A stretch of DNA of 64,000 nucleotides from Dermanyssus gallinae (Eukaryota; Arthropoda; Arachnida; Mesostigmata; Dermanyssidae), in assembly GCA_003439945.1 (NCBI GenBank), contig QVRM01002224.1, positions 1-64,000 on the forward strand, read 5' to 3'. Both the position numbers and the translations under genes were made by a program. The notes beneath the pieces were generated by a model that saw nothing but the letters and a program-made list of their open reading frames with translations, searched no databases and was not told where the DNA came from. Positions 1 to 11,487 of the stretch are shown in pieces. Numbering within the stretch: position 1 is the stretch's first letter; every line of letters starts with the position of its first letter.

Positions 1-141
1 ACGACCGCGGGCCACCGCGGGAACCATGTCGTCCCGAGTCCTGTGTTGACATCGGACATTAGCCGCGCCTCGTTCAGTTCGAAGGCTCGAGGTTTCGACG
101 GCTCGAAACCGTCCAGCCGGCTCGTCAGGGTCGTGGGCAAC

Positions 142-261
142 ATGCAGCGGCGTGAAGCTGAAGCGGCCGAGCCTATCTACGCGCCGCAGCGATTCACGAA
201 TCTTCTCGTGGTCGACTTCGAGGCGACCTGCAACAGGCACGGCCCGAAGCCAGACCCGCAG
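142..261 (+). CDS. ERI3: ERI3-like exon 1 (Exo I motif)
   Basis: Encodes residues 1-40 and ends ...KPDPQ with donor CAG|GTATCT in phase 0. It carries the first two catalytic acids in VVDFEATC. The intron that follows holds a CAA/CAG-rich stretch (about 280-520) and a (TA)n tract. Confidence 0.9.
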
Positions 262-588
262 GTATCTACAGTCGGCAACAGCAAATCGAGAAAAACGGCA
301 GTAACAGCAGTAACAACAACAAACACAATTGCAACAACAATAGAACAACAACAATAAAGATGCTAATGGCTATAATAGCAGCAACGCAACTCACAACACT
401 ACGCTGCTGTGGGCAACACGTCGTCTCAACCACAACAGTCATATCTGTCGTTTTTGTCGTCGACGACGACAACAACAACAACAACAATAATAAGAATAAC
501 AACAACAGACACAACAATAGCCACAGCCATGCGAATGTCGAAATCGCGCCGCGAGCGATGCACACGGTAACATGTAATATGCCCATAT

Positions 589-647
<59 letters not shown>

Positions 648-1519
648 CCGGTGAAGTAATAACGTATATACATGTATGCGCATATGGGAGAATATCATAT
701 GATGCAGTAAAAGAGCACTTTAAACCTAGTGAACAGGAAAATCTCATTGTGATGATATCCTTAACGTACGTGTGTCTTCTATTCTGTATGGGTCCTTTTA
801 CCGTATTATTTGTAGGAGATCATCGAGTTTCCGGTATTAAACATAGGCACAAAGGATTTCAAAGAGATATCACGCTTCCACTCGTATGTCCAGCCCGACG
901 TTCACAAGGAGTTGACGGAATTCTGCGCGGAGGTGAGGTTCACCAACGGGTGCTAGTGTCACCATCATGAGTGCACTAATACACGATTATAGATTTGTAA
1001 GCTTTCGAAGTTTGCTTACCAATCGATAATCGTGCATTTACCTATGCAATATTGTCCGGGAATCTTGAATGATGGCTTATATATATATATATATATGATC
1101 GGTTCCCATAAACCAGTAATTCCAAATACGTTTATAGCAATAGCAAAAGGGATCTCGAGTTAAGAAAAACATTTAAAAGTATCGGAATTTAATTAATTAC
1201 AGGATAACCACGCAGTCGAATATGATATGATTAGCTTGTCCATTTGGCATCACATATGCGTATATATCGTATAGAAAATCAAAGTGCCGTTAAACATATA
1301 CAGTTTTTTTACAGGTATTGTAAATAATGTATTGACACTGCTCCTAAATATATTGAAATGCTCGTGTAGTTGACAGGTATCATCCAGGCGATGGTCGACG
1401 ACCAGCCTTCGCTGGTAGAGGTGCTTAGGTCGCTGGAGCAATGGCTTAAGGATAACTCGTTGACGGAAACCAATTGCGCTGTGGTCACCTATGGTGACTG
1501 GGATATCCAGTCTGCGTAC

Positions 1520-1559
<40 letters not shown>

Positions 1560-3101
1560 GTACCTTTGGCCGAAATATATAAATATGTCCTAACTTAGTT
1601 AGAACAAAATATTTTTTTCAGTGGAATGGAGGCGGACACGTCTTGAGTCTTTTAACGCGTTCGGAAGATATCCAGCGTGGGTAGCGAAGGAGGAATAGTC
1701 GTATTGAGAGCAGTTCGAAATTCTGTGATGCTCTATTTTTAATTTACACGTTTAATACATTACACGTTTTCTTCGCTAGCCACGTCTCTTGAACGTAACA
1801 GATTTTTCTCAGAACACGCTGGTGTAAACAGTTTCTTCATTGAAAAACCTTCACTTGCTACCATACAGCTTTGAATTAATGTCGGGCCAGCCTTATCGCC
1901 ACGTTTCCGGCCCCGCCATTACATTGAGCAAACTTCTATTAATTAAAGGATTTCTACTGACCTTCCTCAAGCCTTAGCAGCATATATATATAGTGTATGT
2001 TATATACGCAAATCGGAGTAAAAGAAAATTATATTTATATAATAAAATACAGACGTACATATATGAGTACACACATATGCATAAACGCACATACGCACTT
2101 ATGTATGAGTTGGTGTTGCTGGTGATCCGCAATTTCAAAGAACTGTGAGATTCTCTATACGGTCCTTTTGTCGTGCATTAGTAAAATCTTCTGCTAGACC
2201 AAGTGGACATAATTGTATTATAGGTGGCAGAACTTCTTAATACTTACCATATAGAGATACCGTTTCCGAAAAATATCGTTTGTCAAAAAATGGATGGCAC
2301 ATATTTTACTGACGAAACCTCACTTTAATCTTAACGGTTTTATTTTTTTTGTCGGGGTTGTCTCGGCCGCTAAAATCATCAGCTAACAAGTTGACTTGAC
2401 TTGAGTTACAGTCAGAGTGCCTCAAAGTCATATGCCGTTAAAGCTACTTTACCTTTAGTATATATATATATATATATATATATATACTAAATACAAATGA
2501 AACAACTATTTTCAGATTGGCTCGGCAGTGTGCCTACCTAAATGTGGAAGTACCTTCGGTTTTTCGGCGCTGGATTAATCTGAAAAAGGCAGTTCATCAG
2601 CACTGGGGTCGATGGCCCGCAGGTCTTCATGCTACAGTTCGTCAGGCGGGCCTAACACCGTCGGGCAGGGCTCACTCCGGAATTGGTACTATTTAAAAGA
2701 AGATCAATAATCATTAATCAGATTTCTTGAGAGAGATAGAGGGCTTCTTCTGGCCCTGTACTGCTAATCTAGTCTATTAAACACGTTGTTCATGAATCAA
2801 TCGCACCAATCAGTACACATACAAGCGCATCGATTGATCATTGCCAGGAGCAGTTAGGTACCAAGTACTTGTTAATAATAAAGTGAACTAGGTAGACCAT
2901 AGTAGAACGCAGTACCAAATTGTCGTTTGTTTGAGCCGAATTGATAGCGAGTATCTAATCGGATATAATATGGCCGGATGCGGCATTTTTGCGACATTTG
3001 CAGATGATTGCTTGAACATCGCACAGCTCGTCCGACATTTAGCACAGAACGGCTATCAGTTTCACTTCACGGGATCGCTTCAGCCAAAATCTCAAAATTA
3101 G
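142..3101 (+). CDS. ERI3: ERI1-family DEDDh 3'-5' exoribonuclease (ERI3-like), five exons
   Basis: Joining 142-261, 816-932, 1370-1515, 2516-2685 and 3004-3101 gives a 216-residue protein. Every intron is GT-AG, and the phases agree (0, 0, 2, 1). The ERI1-family exonuclease signature is complete: Exo I LLVVDFEATC (D25, E27), Exo II TYGDWD (D124), Exo III AHSGIDDC (H181, D186). EIIEFPV and LTGIIQAMVD are closer to vertebrate ERI3 than to ERI1 as I know those families. Family members are Mg-dependent 3'-5' RNA exonucleases that trim structured RNA ends; the substrate here is unknown. There is no SAP domain, consistent with the short ERI3/Snipper type. I chose ATG 142 because it is the first in-frame Met before the domain, but the frame is open back to base 1, so an upstream start or exon outside the window is possible. 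Introns are 554, 437, 1000 and 318 bp, and the first three contain (TA)n. Confidence 0.93.
816..932 (+). CDS. ERI3: ERI3-like exon 2
   Basis: Acceptor TTTGTAG at 815, donor GAG|GTGAGG at 933. Encodes EIIEFPVLNIG...HSYVQP...LTEFCAE (39 residues), the conserved segment after Exo I, including the YVQP turn typical of the family. Confidence 0.92.
1370..1515 (+). CDS. ERI3: ERI3-like exon 3 (Exo II motif)
   Basis: Acceptor GTGTAG at 1369, donor TCTGC|GTACGT at 1516, phase 2. Begins LTGIIQAMVDDQPSL and ends in TYGDWDIQS, supplying the third catalytic aspartate. A (TA)n tract starts 8 bases into the next intron. Confidence 0.92.
2516..2685 (+). CDS. ERI3: ERI3-like exon 4 (first half of Exo III)
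   Basis: Acceptor TTTTCAG at 2515, right after a (TA)n tract and a short T-rich stretch. The leading A completes Ala128. Encodes LARQCAYLNV, RRWINLKKAV and GRAHSGI. Donor ATTG|GTACTA leaves one base (phase 1). Confidence 0.92.
3004..3101 (+). CDS. ERI3: ERI3-like exon 5 (end of Exo III and C-terminus)
   Basis: Acceptor TTTGCAG at 3003. The G from exon 4 plus AT gives the first Asp of IDDCLNIAQLVRHL. The exon ends ...LQPKSQN and TAG at 3099-3101. The join restores the HSGIDDC motif exactly, which validates both splice sites. Confidence 0.92.
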
Positions 3102-3148
3102 TATAGTGGTACAACCGCTTGCTTCTAGGCGTGTAAATAATGTTACTA

Positions 3149-3154
3149 AATAAA
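3149..3154 (+). promoter_or_regulatory. AATAAA polyadenylation signal of the ERI3-like gene
   Basis: Canonical AATAAA 48 bases after the stop codon, the first such hexamer downstream. It is a reasonable 3' end for the transcript. Confidence 0.6.
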
Positions 3155-3554
3155 GCAAACCGTTTGTAGTTTTTGAAAGTGCCTCTACTCCCTCTCTCTC
3201 TCTCGCTTTCTATATATATATATATATATATACCTCGCTAGGGGGCGCTTTGAAATGAAATAACATAAATTTGCCGGCACGTGTACACAATGTACATTAT
3301 GCATGGCTATCATCACTTGGTATGTTCGACCCAAGGATTTCATTAAGTTGGCAATCAATGTCGTTGCCGGTTCTGCTCTCAGATGTGCGCTAACGCAGCG
3401 AGCTGCCAGACGCGTCGGCGGTCTTTGCACCTCTTCGCCCGGTGGGACGGTCGCTGAAGTGTTCAAATTGTATATAATGACGACTGTATTGCAATTATGA
3501 ACCATCTTGAAACGCAAAGTCATTGCGAAATATATATATATATATATATATATA
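3155..3554. repeat. Non-genic spacer with CT run and two (TA)n tracts
   Basis: A (CT)n run at about 3187-3206 leads straight into (TA)n at 3211-3232, and a second (TA)n at 3530-3554 abuts the first mariner. I see no coding signal between them. Confidence 0.7.
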
Positions 3555-4841
3555 CAGGTAGTTCAACAAGTTCTTAAAATGAAAACTAAGAATTTTCCAA
3601 ATCTTGTTTTTATTTTTTCTTATTCGATATACTCCCCGAGAAGCTCAATACACTTTCCCATCGAGATTTCAGAGCATTTATACCTCTTGAGTAGAATGTC
3701 GCGTCTTTAGACTGAAAATAGGCATTGACAGCAGCCTTAACCTTCATTGTTGGAAAAACGCTTTACACCGAGACTATTCTTCACATGTCCGAAGAGGAAA
3801 TAATCAGAGGGGGCCAGGTCTGGAGATTAGGAAGGTTGTTCAATAAGTTCAAATGTCAGTTGGGCCAGTTTTACCGATGCTTGCCGCGCCTTGTGTGCAG
3901 GAGCATTGTCCTGGTGAAACAGGACAACCTTCTTCTGCAAAGCGGACCGTATCACGATGAGTTTTTGCTTCAGGCAGTCCAACAGCCTTGGATAATATTC
4001 TTCCGTGATCGTTTTACCGCTCTCAAGGTAGTCGTCCAGAATTATTCCACCTTGGTCCCAAAAAACCGTAGCCAGCATCTTTCCGGCCGATGCCGTTGTC
4101 CGCACCCTTTTCGGAGGTCCTTCACTAGGTGCACACCATTGGCGAGATGCTTCTTGGGTCTCATGAGTGTAGTGATTGGCCCAGCTTTCATCGACGGTCA
4201 CGAATCTGCGCCAAAAATCTGACGGATATTTCGAAATCTTGTCCAAATTTCGCTGTGAAGCGGACCACGCGCGTCTTTTTGGCCTTGGTTGAGCAAATGC
4301 GGCACCCATTTTGCTCTGAGCTTTTTCATCTTCAAGTTATCGTGCAGGATGAAATGCACACTACCCAAACTGATCCCCAAGGCCTCCGCTATCTCCCTAA
4401 TGTTCACTCGCTTATCTGCGGCAAAGATTTTTCGCACTTTTTCCACGTTTTCCTCATCAGTTGCCGTTTTTAGGCGTCCTGAATGTAGTTCATCCTCGGT
4501 GCTCCTGCGACCTCTTTTTAACTCATTAATCCAGTTGGAAACAGTGGCAAAACATGGCACAGAGTCACCGTAAACCTCGTCTAACTCAGTTTTCGCTTGA
4601 GTCGCATTCCAACCTTTGAAATAAAAATGCTTGATAACCACTCGAAACTCTTTTTTTCCATTTTTAAAATCACGCCGATACGTTGCACAGGAAAAGCGAT
4701 CAAACGAAATCGCAACGACCAATCACCATAATATTTTGACTGCTAGCAGTCGAAAAGTTGCCATTTCCAATAGCAGTGAAAGCGCGAATTCCAAAATTCG
4801 AATTCTGAAAAGCTCATTTTAAAAACCTGTTGAACTACCTG
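3555..4841 (-). mobile_element. Mariner element, copy 1 (1287 bp, family A)
   Basis: Terminal inverted repeats of about 28 bp begin CAGGTAGTTCAACAAG at the left. The right end is their reverse complement with 2 mismatches. TA dinucleotides flank both ends (3553-3554 and 4842-4843), as expected for mariner insertion. The left flank is the end of a (TA)n tract. Internal coding runs on the minus strand. The same family recurs at 11488-12779. Confidence 0.95.
3620..4661 (-). pseudogene. Mariner transposase, family A copy 1, frameshifted
   Basis: Mariner (IS630/Tc1 superfamily) DDE/D transposase read on the minus strand. The N-terminal paired HTH part includes GWNATQAKTELDEVYG, the GRLKTAT linker and VRKIFAADKRVNIREIAEAL. 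The catalytic part has VTVDESW, LFHQDNAPAH and SPDLAPSDYFLF (the last in a shifted frame), giving D34D spacing between the second and third Asp. The expected ATG at 4661 is one base out of frame, because an A-run after it is short. A second frameshift falls near 4250-4300 and a third near 3830. No single frame spans it, so it is non-autonomous. Confidence 0.9.
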
Positions 4842-5100
4842 TATATATATACGGTGTCGTAGACACGGTTCTCCGATGTCATGGGTTCGATACCGACACA
4901 ACGCGCCGGTAGATGACGATGACTTATTGCATGAGTAACCCGCTTCTAACCCCATATATTAACGCCTATGTATACAATATTTATATTGATAAATCGAGAG
5001 ATTTAAATAGAAAAAACTAGGTATTTTTTCCCACAATCCGGTGCTTGATCGACACATCACGTACTCTAGTCACGGTATTACTAGTCGGAAAAAAAGTGCA
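4842..5100. other. Spacer with a tRNA-like B-box remnant
   Basis: After the mariner, 4855-4915 reads GGTGTCGTAGACACGG...GGGTTCGATACC. The second part resembles an RNA polymerase III B box. No tail or closed stem is visible, so this is at most a worn SINE fragment. Confidence 0.25.
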
Positions 5101-5259
5101 ATATTGGGACCACATATCTAAGGAATTCGCTGTTGGTCGAGACTAGTGTGGTCGAGACAATATAGCGCTTACCAAACTGGACCAGATGGCATTCGCAATG
5201 AACACATTCGTGCTAGCGCCCTGCTGGACGGTCCTTTTTTAACTCTCGCTTAGGACACT

Positions 5260-6240
5260 AAATGATCCCCAATGAGTGAGAACGTGTCTGCTAAGCATAC
5301 CAAAGGGCAAGAGTTCCCCAACCGATCCTTCATCATGGCAAGGGAATTGCTAAGAAGAGTTCTACTATCAACCAGCTTTTATAGCGTCGTCGCTTTCTCT
5401 CTCTCCATGGAGGCCAAGATTGCCTTATCGGAGGAGCAACACAGTTTTCGACCACGGCGATCGACTTAATTGATCGACTTAATCGACTCATTAACAGCAT
5501 GCGTCCTGCTCGTAGCTCATTCATGTACAGTACTGACGAATAAAAACACAATAATATCTTTTTGCAGTGTTTATTGATTTCAAAGCTGCATTCGACTTCG
5601 GTTCTCGGATAAAATAGCAACAAAACAAAGTGTATCGGAATTGCTGCTGGTTGGGCTTCTTCAAAGCTTCACGATGCAAGATATACGATTTTTCTCATGA
5701 AGGGCGGGCTTGTCGAACATAAGCGACTCGAACAGGCGATCGGATTTGCTCAAGAAGACAATATCAAACAGTTATTGTTCTCATTCCCTGTTGGTGGTCT
5801 ACCGATCTAGACGATCAAAAGTCGACGACGAAGAGCGCGTTTCAAGAGAGGTATTATATACAATTCTTTGCAAATAATAGACTTGTATACATTCTAGGTA
5901 GCACATTCGCGGAAGACCTTAAAACGCGTTATAACCTTCCTCATTCAGAGTAATACAACATTAAATGAGCTTAAACACAAAATATCTGAAATTTACTCAG
6001 AGCTCTTTGTAGCTGGCGCTAGGCTAATCGACGCGTCGAAAGGAGGTACAAAAATAAATCGCCATGTGTTGTTGCAATTTTCTATGCGCGGTTTTCATCA
6101 TGTTGTTTGCAACACCGATGTATGTTTGGAACCAAACGATTGATGTATTTGCAAAGAACCTGACTTGGTGTGCACTCGATACCACGCTCGGATATGTGCA
6201 GGGTTTATGTCATTGGCATGCCTAAACGATGCTTAATATT
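5260..6240 (+). pseudogene. Non-LTR retrotransposon reverse transcriptase, degraded
   Basis: At 5410-5465 the translation gives ALSEEQHSFRPRRST, the RT block usually written as E.Q.GFR..RST. About 100 bases on, in another frame, comes SVFIDFKAAFDF, the RT motif A region (FIDFKAAFD). Stops and frameshifts lie between and after them. Further weak ORF pieces follow to about 6240. The family is R1/Jockey/CR1-like; the clade cannot be set by eye. It lies in the same orientation as the ORF2 C-terminal fragment at 6851, so both may come from one insertion. Confidence 0.65.
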
Positions 6241-6850
6241 GTAACGTTGTTGGTTTGTTACGCTAAGTGAACTGGGGTATGTAAGCTCAGTAAGGCGGTT
6301 ATTACAACACTAGTGACTCGGGGCAATGAGTGAGAACACACAGCATAAGGTCTGACTCGCAATGTTGCCGGACGGAGAATGCGTTATGATCATCCTTCTC
6401 TCGGACTATTTATTTGCCCAAGGGATGCCGTAACCTTCGTATAGTAATAATGATAAAGAGATGACTCAAATCTTCGACGTCGCTGATTGGTCGGCGGTAG
6501 TGCACGTACCCTATTGTCACCAGCACGGTTGCTTAGCGGTCTCCTTGGTCGTCACGTTGCACGTTGGATTGGAACATCGGTTATTGGTAATATCGGCTTG
6601 GTCGTTGTGGTTCACATCGGGTTGGGTGTTTGACTGGTCTTCTGACGTCATAAACGATTGGTCTACTGACGTCACTAGTTGTTGGTGTCTCAGTGACTGG
6701 CAGTTCTGTTGCTACGCTGTGGTTAACTTTGTTACCATAGTTTAACGTATTGATTTGAAATTTCCGTTTTAAACCCGAAATAAGGGTTTTAAAGGAAATA
6801 GAGTACATATTTTTCATGACCAACATCTTCATGGGGGTTATAAAACTAAG
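6241..6850. other. Unassigned spacer
   Basis: Contains TGACGTCA-like words at 6644 and 6667 and GATTGGTC/GATTGG repeats at 6484-6660, but no gene or recognised transposon motif. It may be internal or 3' sequence of the flanking retroelement. Confidence 0.3.
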
Positions 6851-7240
6851 ATGTCCGCAAGGGCGGTCCGTTTCTGGACCCGCTCCATTATGGCATACGT
6901 AAGAGATTGGTTCGAAACAAAAAGATCCTTTGCTTGGCGGGAGGAACCACTATCCTACCTGCTGGCCCAATTCCTTAAGGGCCACGGTACTCTTAAAAAA
7001 GAATTGCATCATAGCGGGCTTCGTCGTCAGTATGCATGATCTGTGACTCAGGCAAAGAAGATGACGTCCAACATGCGTTACAAAAATGCACGGCGTATAC
7101 CGCGGGTAGGACTACTAGCTTTTTGAGTGGAAACCCTCTGCATGCAAACAAATGGCGCAGGCATTCTTGTGTGACACTCAGAGCTGTAACACCATCAAGG
7201 ACTTTGCCGCGATCATCATCAAACGAAAAAACCTGGTATA
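6851..7240 (+). pseudogene. Non-LTR retrotransposon ORF2 C-terminal region
   Basis: The frame at 6940-7035 gives PLSYLLAQFLKGHG and KKELHHSGL, matching the 'T/LLTGHG.F..YL...G' segment of R1/Jockey-type ORF2 C-termini. The next frame gives CMICDSGKEDDVQHALQKC, the C-x2-C...H-x-C zinc-binding motif that ends these proteins. One frameshift at about 7036 separates the two. It is dead coding sequence. Confidence 0.65.
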
Positions 7241-8039
7241 AACCGCTTTGTTCGCTCTGCCCAATTTCCGTTGGTTACTTAAGTAACTAGGTGCTTTGTG
7301 AGGATCACATTGGAAATGCGTTCTTACTTCGCGAGAACCACTAAATCAACTAAATAAAACGCATGTGGCTTCTTTGCTGCTCTTAACAGGTCCGCCAGAC
7401 CATTTACGTAAAGAAGCGCTTATGAAACCCACTGCGGTCTACTGCACACCAGTCGAAAATGGTGCACATATAATCGTTATCCAGAGCATCCACGTGGCTT
7501 AAAGTGATTCGCTTCGTGCAGTTCTAGGTTTTAAAGTAATTCATTTTTCATCCATAGCTCGGTTGAAACACAGGATTTTAAGCGCGTCGAGTTTATTTGT
7601 TCTATGTGTCGAATGGAATGTTTCGACGCGTTGTCAATGAAGATATAACTTTGTTAATGACTCACTCTTTCTTGCTCTGCCAAGGTGCAATGAAAGTGTC
7701 AACGGATTCCCTTTCCTTTCAGTATCACACGTATGAGGCTGACTTTCCGTTCCTTAGGCAGATATAACGTCTTCATAACTTCATTAAAGAGAACGGCGAT
7801 GCATCATCGGAGCCAGAACAACCGCTTGTCGCAGATGTCCGTTCTATAACAAAGTGTGAACCCGCAGCCTTTCCTAGCGGCTCCTTAATCACCGCGTCTA
7901 CAACCTCCGAGAAACCAATAGGGTAAGCCAGATCCTGGCGTGCTTCTGTTGCCCACTGCCCCCCATGTGGAGACATGTCAGGGTAAGCTTGTCTTGTACT
8001 TTAGGTCAATCGTAGCGTTTAACATTTCGGCCTGCTGCC
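7241..8039. other. Gene-free spacer
   Basis: No conserved motif was seen on either strand. The short minus frame at 7773-7976 could be decayed linker sequence of the adjacent minus-strand retroelement, but it has no diagnostic residues. Confidence 0.3.
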
Positions 8040-8721
8040 CGATCATGCACTGTGAGCCCCATTGAAACAGGAGGGTGTCGTCTGCTACCGAAGACTAGAA
8101 TGTTTAGTTGCGGATTTTGGTATTTGATGTTATCATGCCTGGTGTTTGTGGCAAATATGTTTATCGTAGACGTTCCTTGCGGAGCTACCTGGGTGTTTTT
8201 TGGCTGTGGAGACCATCCATATAACGCGGGACGCTAACGTGCTGATAAGTGCACATGTTCTAACGCTGTCCAGTTTGTCGATAGGGCAGGTGAGGTCTCC
8301 GCAAAGCACAATTATCTTGTTACCATCCACTGAGGCATCCAAGCAATACACTAGCTTTGCCAACAGATCGGGAATAGAATCCGAGGAGCACATTGCAACT
8401 AGACTAATGGAGCTTCCTGCAAGTACAACGCAGTTGTCCTCTATGTATAATACCTCTATTCCGTTCAGGACGACTGAGCGGTGGTCCGTCTAGGGCAAAA
8501 TCCTCTGTAAGGATTCCTTCATAGTTCAATCGCAAAGGTAGCAGATGCGTTTTTGGGCGCCTAGCACGCGCCTGCCATAAAATCTCTTTTAAACGGTCCA
8601 GCTTCTTCAGACAGTTACTGGTGAGAAAATATAGGCTATTGTAGGCAGGCCGTATCGTACAATAGTGATTTTTAGCCTGGATATATTTAGCGCTGTCGTC
8701 AGGTCGAATCTCGAAGTTCAC
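8040..8721 (-). pseudogene. Non-LTR retrotransposon AP-type endonuclease fragment
   Basis: Reading the minus strand from 8721, an open frame gives LNYEGILTEDFALDGPPLS. After a frameshift near 8400 comes DGNKIIVLCGDLTCPID...RTCALISTLASR. The GDLTC/GDFN-type core and the following RT.ALI segment fit the apurinic-like endonuclease domain (EEP fold) at the start of ORF2 in R1/Jockey-type elements. It is opposite in orientation to the RT pieces at 5260-7240, so it marks a separate insertion. Confidence 0.55.
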
Positions 8722-9503
8722 CGAGAAGCATGACCGTTGCCGTCCTTGACATGTCTACCAAAAAAGAGCTAAGAGAGGTGAACAAATACGTATGTGTATA
8801 TTTATCAAAACATTTCAAAATCTTTACCGCAATCTTTCAAAAAAACGTTTCCTAAATTTAAAACGTGCGCAAAATTTGCGATTTGTATGATTCCGAAAGG
8901 GGCCCTTTCCCATTGGCATCGTCCGCTACCTTGTATGGTATGATCATAAACGTTTGGATAATTGTAATGACTTGAACATACGTTATCATTATGATAGAGG
9001 ACATTGGGAGTGAGTTGTTGTGTGAAGCAACCGTTAATCGTGCTCGATTAGTGACGCACACTGTACGGGCGACGCTTTGTCCAAGTTCGGTTGATGAAAC
9101 CACCCAAGTTTGGCTGACAGCTAAGTTTGTTCGTTGAGGCCACGAAGTTTTCTTTCTGTAGTTTGTAAAGTGGTCGAGTCGTGCCCTCGTTCCGATAACC
9201 CGTTGATAGACGAGTCATCTTCATCAGAAAGAAGGCTCAGGGGAAAGATAGCTAAAAAGATACATGCTTAGTCTTATTGGTGAGGTACTCCAGTGAAACA
9301 TGTTTGCTGCGCAATTTGGACCGCGCGTATATCAGCGATAGTAAGCAGAGCAGTGGACTTTGCACTTACACCTAGCGCTTTTAATTGTTTTGCGCTGCTT
9401 CGTTCTTCGGTGTAGACCGACCTATTGATTAAAATGAAAATTCTAACATCTGCGCCTCATCCCTTCATCGTAGGAGTTGTATTGCCCCTGTGCGCATGTC
9501 ACC

Positions 9504-9600
<97 letters not shown>

Positions 9601-10156
9601 TACCGAAAGATTCATTACAGGCCTTCCATTGGTCATAGCTGGTGATAAATACAATTCTCTGGGAATTAGAGACATTTTTTGTAGGGCGTCTGTTTGCGGT
9701 AAATTGAAGCGGCCTACGTATCTCATCCATAAATGATACTGAGCAACGGGTTTGACGACCTTAGCGGCAGCAAACACAAGGCAAGTCCGTGCGCGGAATG
9801 TGACAAGAAAAATGACGGGGCCTTCTACACCTAGGTGCTCTGTCTGCGACCAGTGCGACCCTGATGAGCGCCTGTGAGATATAGGCTGCAATGTATTCCT
9901 CCTCAAAAATGGCGCGTAACTACGAAAAGCGCTACGGAAAATGCTATTATGAAATTAGAATGCGGTAGTAGTATAATCTAGGTAATAGTATAATTTGACT
10001 GCATACGAGGATGTTTATAAAAAAATACATGTAATAATAACATGGCAATGAACTAAATACGTATAAGTATACGAAGCCAGCAGCACGCATATGATATATC
10101 TGGCTTAACCGTTCATACCCCACAACTATAATAACTAAAGTAATCAACGATAATTT

Positions 10157-10158
<2 letters not shown>
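8722..10158. other. Gene-free spacer around an (ATT)n array
   Basis: No exon or transposon motif was recognised. The ORFs that cross 9504-9599 are created by the ATT array (poly-Leu, poly-Ile or poly-Asn by frame and strand) and are not genes. Confidence 0.5.
9504..9599. repeat. (ATT)32 microsatellite
   Basis: Uninterrupted trinucleotide array of about 96 bp. Pure and long, so probably polymorphic in length. Confidence 0.97.

Positions 10159-10203
<45 letters not shown>
10159..10203. repeat. (TA)n tract abutting a mariner
   Basis: About 45 bp of pure TA that ends at the left terminus of the next mariner. Confidence 0.95.
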
Positions 10204-10208
<5 letters not shown>

Positions 10209-11477
10209 AGTCAAAAAGTTCGTCGGCTTTTTTACCCGATTTTAAAGAGCCTTATTAATGCAGACAACAGTATTTTTTATTCAATGATATATTGACCGAT
10301 TTGTTCGATAACCTTCGCCTATCGCCTCGGTAGATCCATGAATCCTTTCTCCCAGAACGTCTTGTCCTTCTCGTCGAAATACTGAGTGAGGTGATTTTAT
10401 ATAGCCTCCAAAGATTCAAATGTTGTGCAATCAAGGGAGTTTTGGAGAGACCTGAACAAGTGATAATCAGATGGTGCGAGGTCGGGACTATAAGCTGGGT
10501 GCGGCAGCACATCCCAGTCAAACTCCGCCAATTTTTGCCGGGTGGCCAAACTTGTGTGTGGTGTCGCCTTATCATGTTGAAAAGTGACGCCCCACAACAA
10601 TTCCGGGCGCTTCGTTGCTACTGCAGCCCTCAAATCTTCGAGTTATCTACAGTAGAGGACGGAGTTGATCGTCTGACCCATTGGAAGCAGCTCAAAATAC
10701 ACGACGCCCTTACAGTCCCACCAGCAGCACAGCATAACCTTCTTCTGATGAATTTCGGGTTTAGGGATAGCTGCGGCCTGAGAACCTCTGGGGACCCAAC
10801 TTCTTTTCTGTGTTACGTTTCTGTAGAGTATCCATTTTTCATCGCCGGTTATCAATCTCCTCAGAAATGGCTTATTCGAGTTCTTCCGGAGGAGTGCGTG
10901 ACAGGTATCGACTCGCCCTTCAAGCTGCCTATCATTGAGGTCGTGTGGTAGCCATATATTCCGCTTGCACGAGAAACCTGCATCATGGAGGCGATTCCAA
11001 ACGGTTCCGTGGGAGACTCCCGTTACATCTTCAATTTCTTTTATGGTCAAACCTGGGTTCGAAGTAACCAGGCTTATGACTTCGTCGGTCTCCACAACAT
11101 TGGGTCGTCCTGACCTCGGTCCATCTTCGGGATTGAAGTTTCCAGCTTTGAAACGGGCGAATCGCTTTTCGACTGTGGATTTGTGTACTGCGTTTACGCC
11201 GTAGACTGCACATATCCTCCGGGTTGTTTGCGCTGCACTTATGCCTTCACGGTAGGAAAACAACATAATGTGTCGAAAGTGCGTATTTTGTCCTCCATTG
11301 CAAACAGCTGCCAATTCCGCAAACGAAACGGTAAAGTGGGAACCGGTATACCGTCGCGCCGCCACGGGTCTGCTCCTGAATGTAAACACCCAGCCGCACT
11401 CTCAGGCGGCCCTGCTGCAGAGCGCGGGTATTAAAAAAATGTGGTCCCAGAAAGCCGACGAACTTTTTGACTTACCT
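10204..11477 (-). mobile_element. Mariner element, family B (about 1.27 kb)
   Basis: The left end AGGTAAGTCAAAAAGTTCGT and the right end ACGAACTTTTTGACTTACCT are perfect inverted repeats for at least 20 bp and continue to about 27. The left flank is TA from the (TA)n tract. The right flank reads ATTATATGTA before the next mariner begins, so the element edge on that side is uncertain by one or two bases. Terminal repeats and transposase differ from family A. Confidence 0.93.
10290..11298 (-). pseudogene. Mariner transposase, family B, frameshifted
   Basis: The minus-strand translation contains FSYREGISAAQTTRRICAVYG (first HTH), the linker SGRPNVVETDE, a second HTH and the catalytic segments RRLITGDEKWILY, TFQHDKATPHTS and YSPDLAPSDYHLF, with D34D spacing. 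The expected start ATG at 11298 is one base out of frame with the body. A second break near 10640 separates the last two Asp from the first. This is close to the mellifera/cecropia-type mariners by its TGDEKW box. Inactive. Confidence 0.9.
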
Positions 11478-11487
11478 ATTATATGTA
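11478..11487. repeat. Short AT spacer between two mariners
   Basis: Only ATTATATGTA separates the family B element from the family A element. It looks like the remains of a (TA)n target shared by both insertions. Confidence 0.7.

Noticed and set aside
266..747. Several 90-135 codon minus frames with Tyr-Ile repeats
   Set aside because: Made by (TA)n and CAA repeats inside intron 1 of the ERI3-like gene.
3725..4473. Plus-strand open frames of 94-165 codons inside mariner copy 1
   Set aside because: They are antisense shadows of the transposase. The minus strand carries the HTH and DD34D motifs.
10391..10951. 186-codon plus-strand frame
   Set aside because: Antisense to the family B transposase; no domain of its own.
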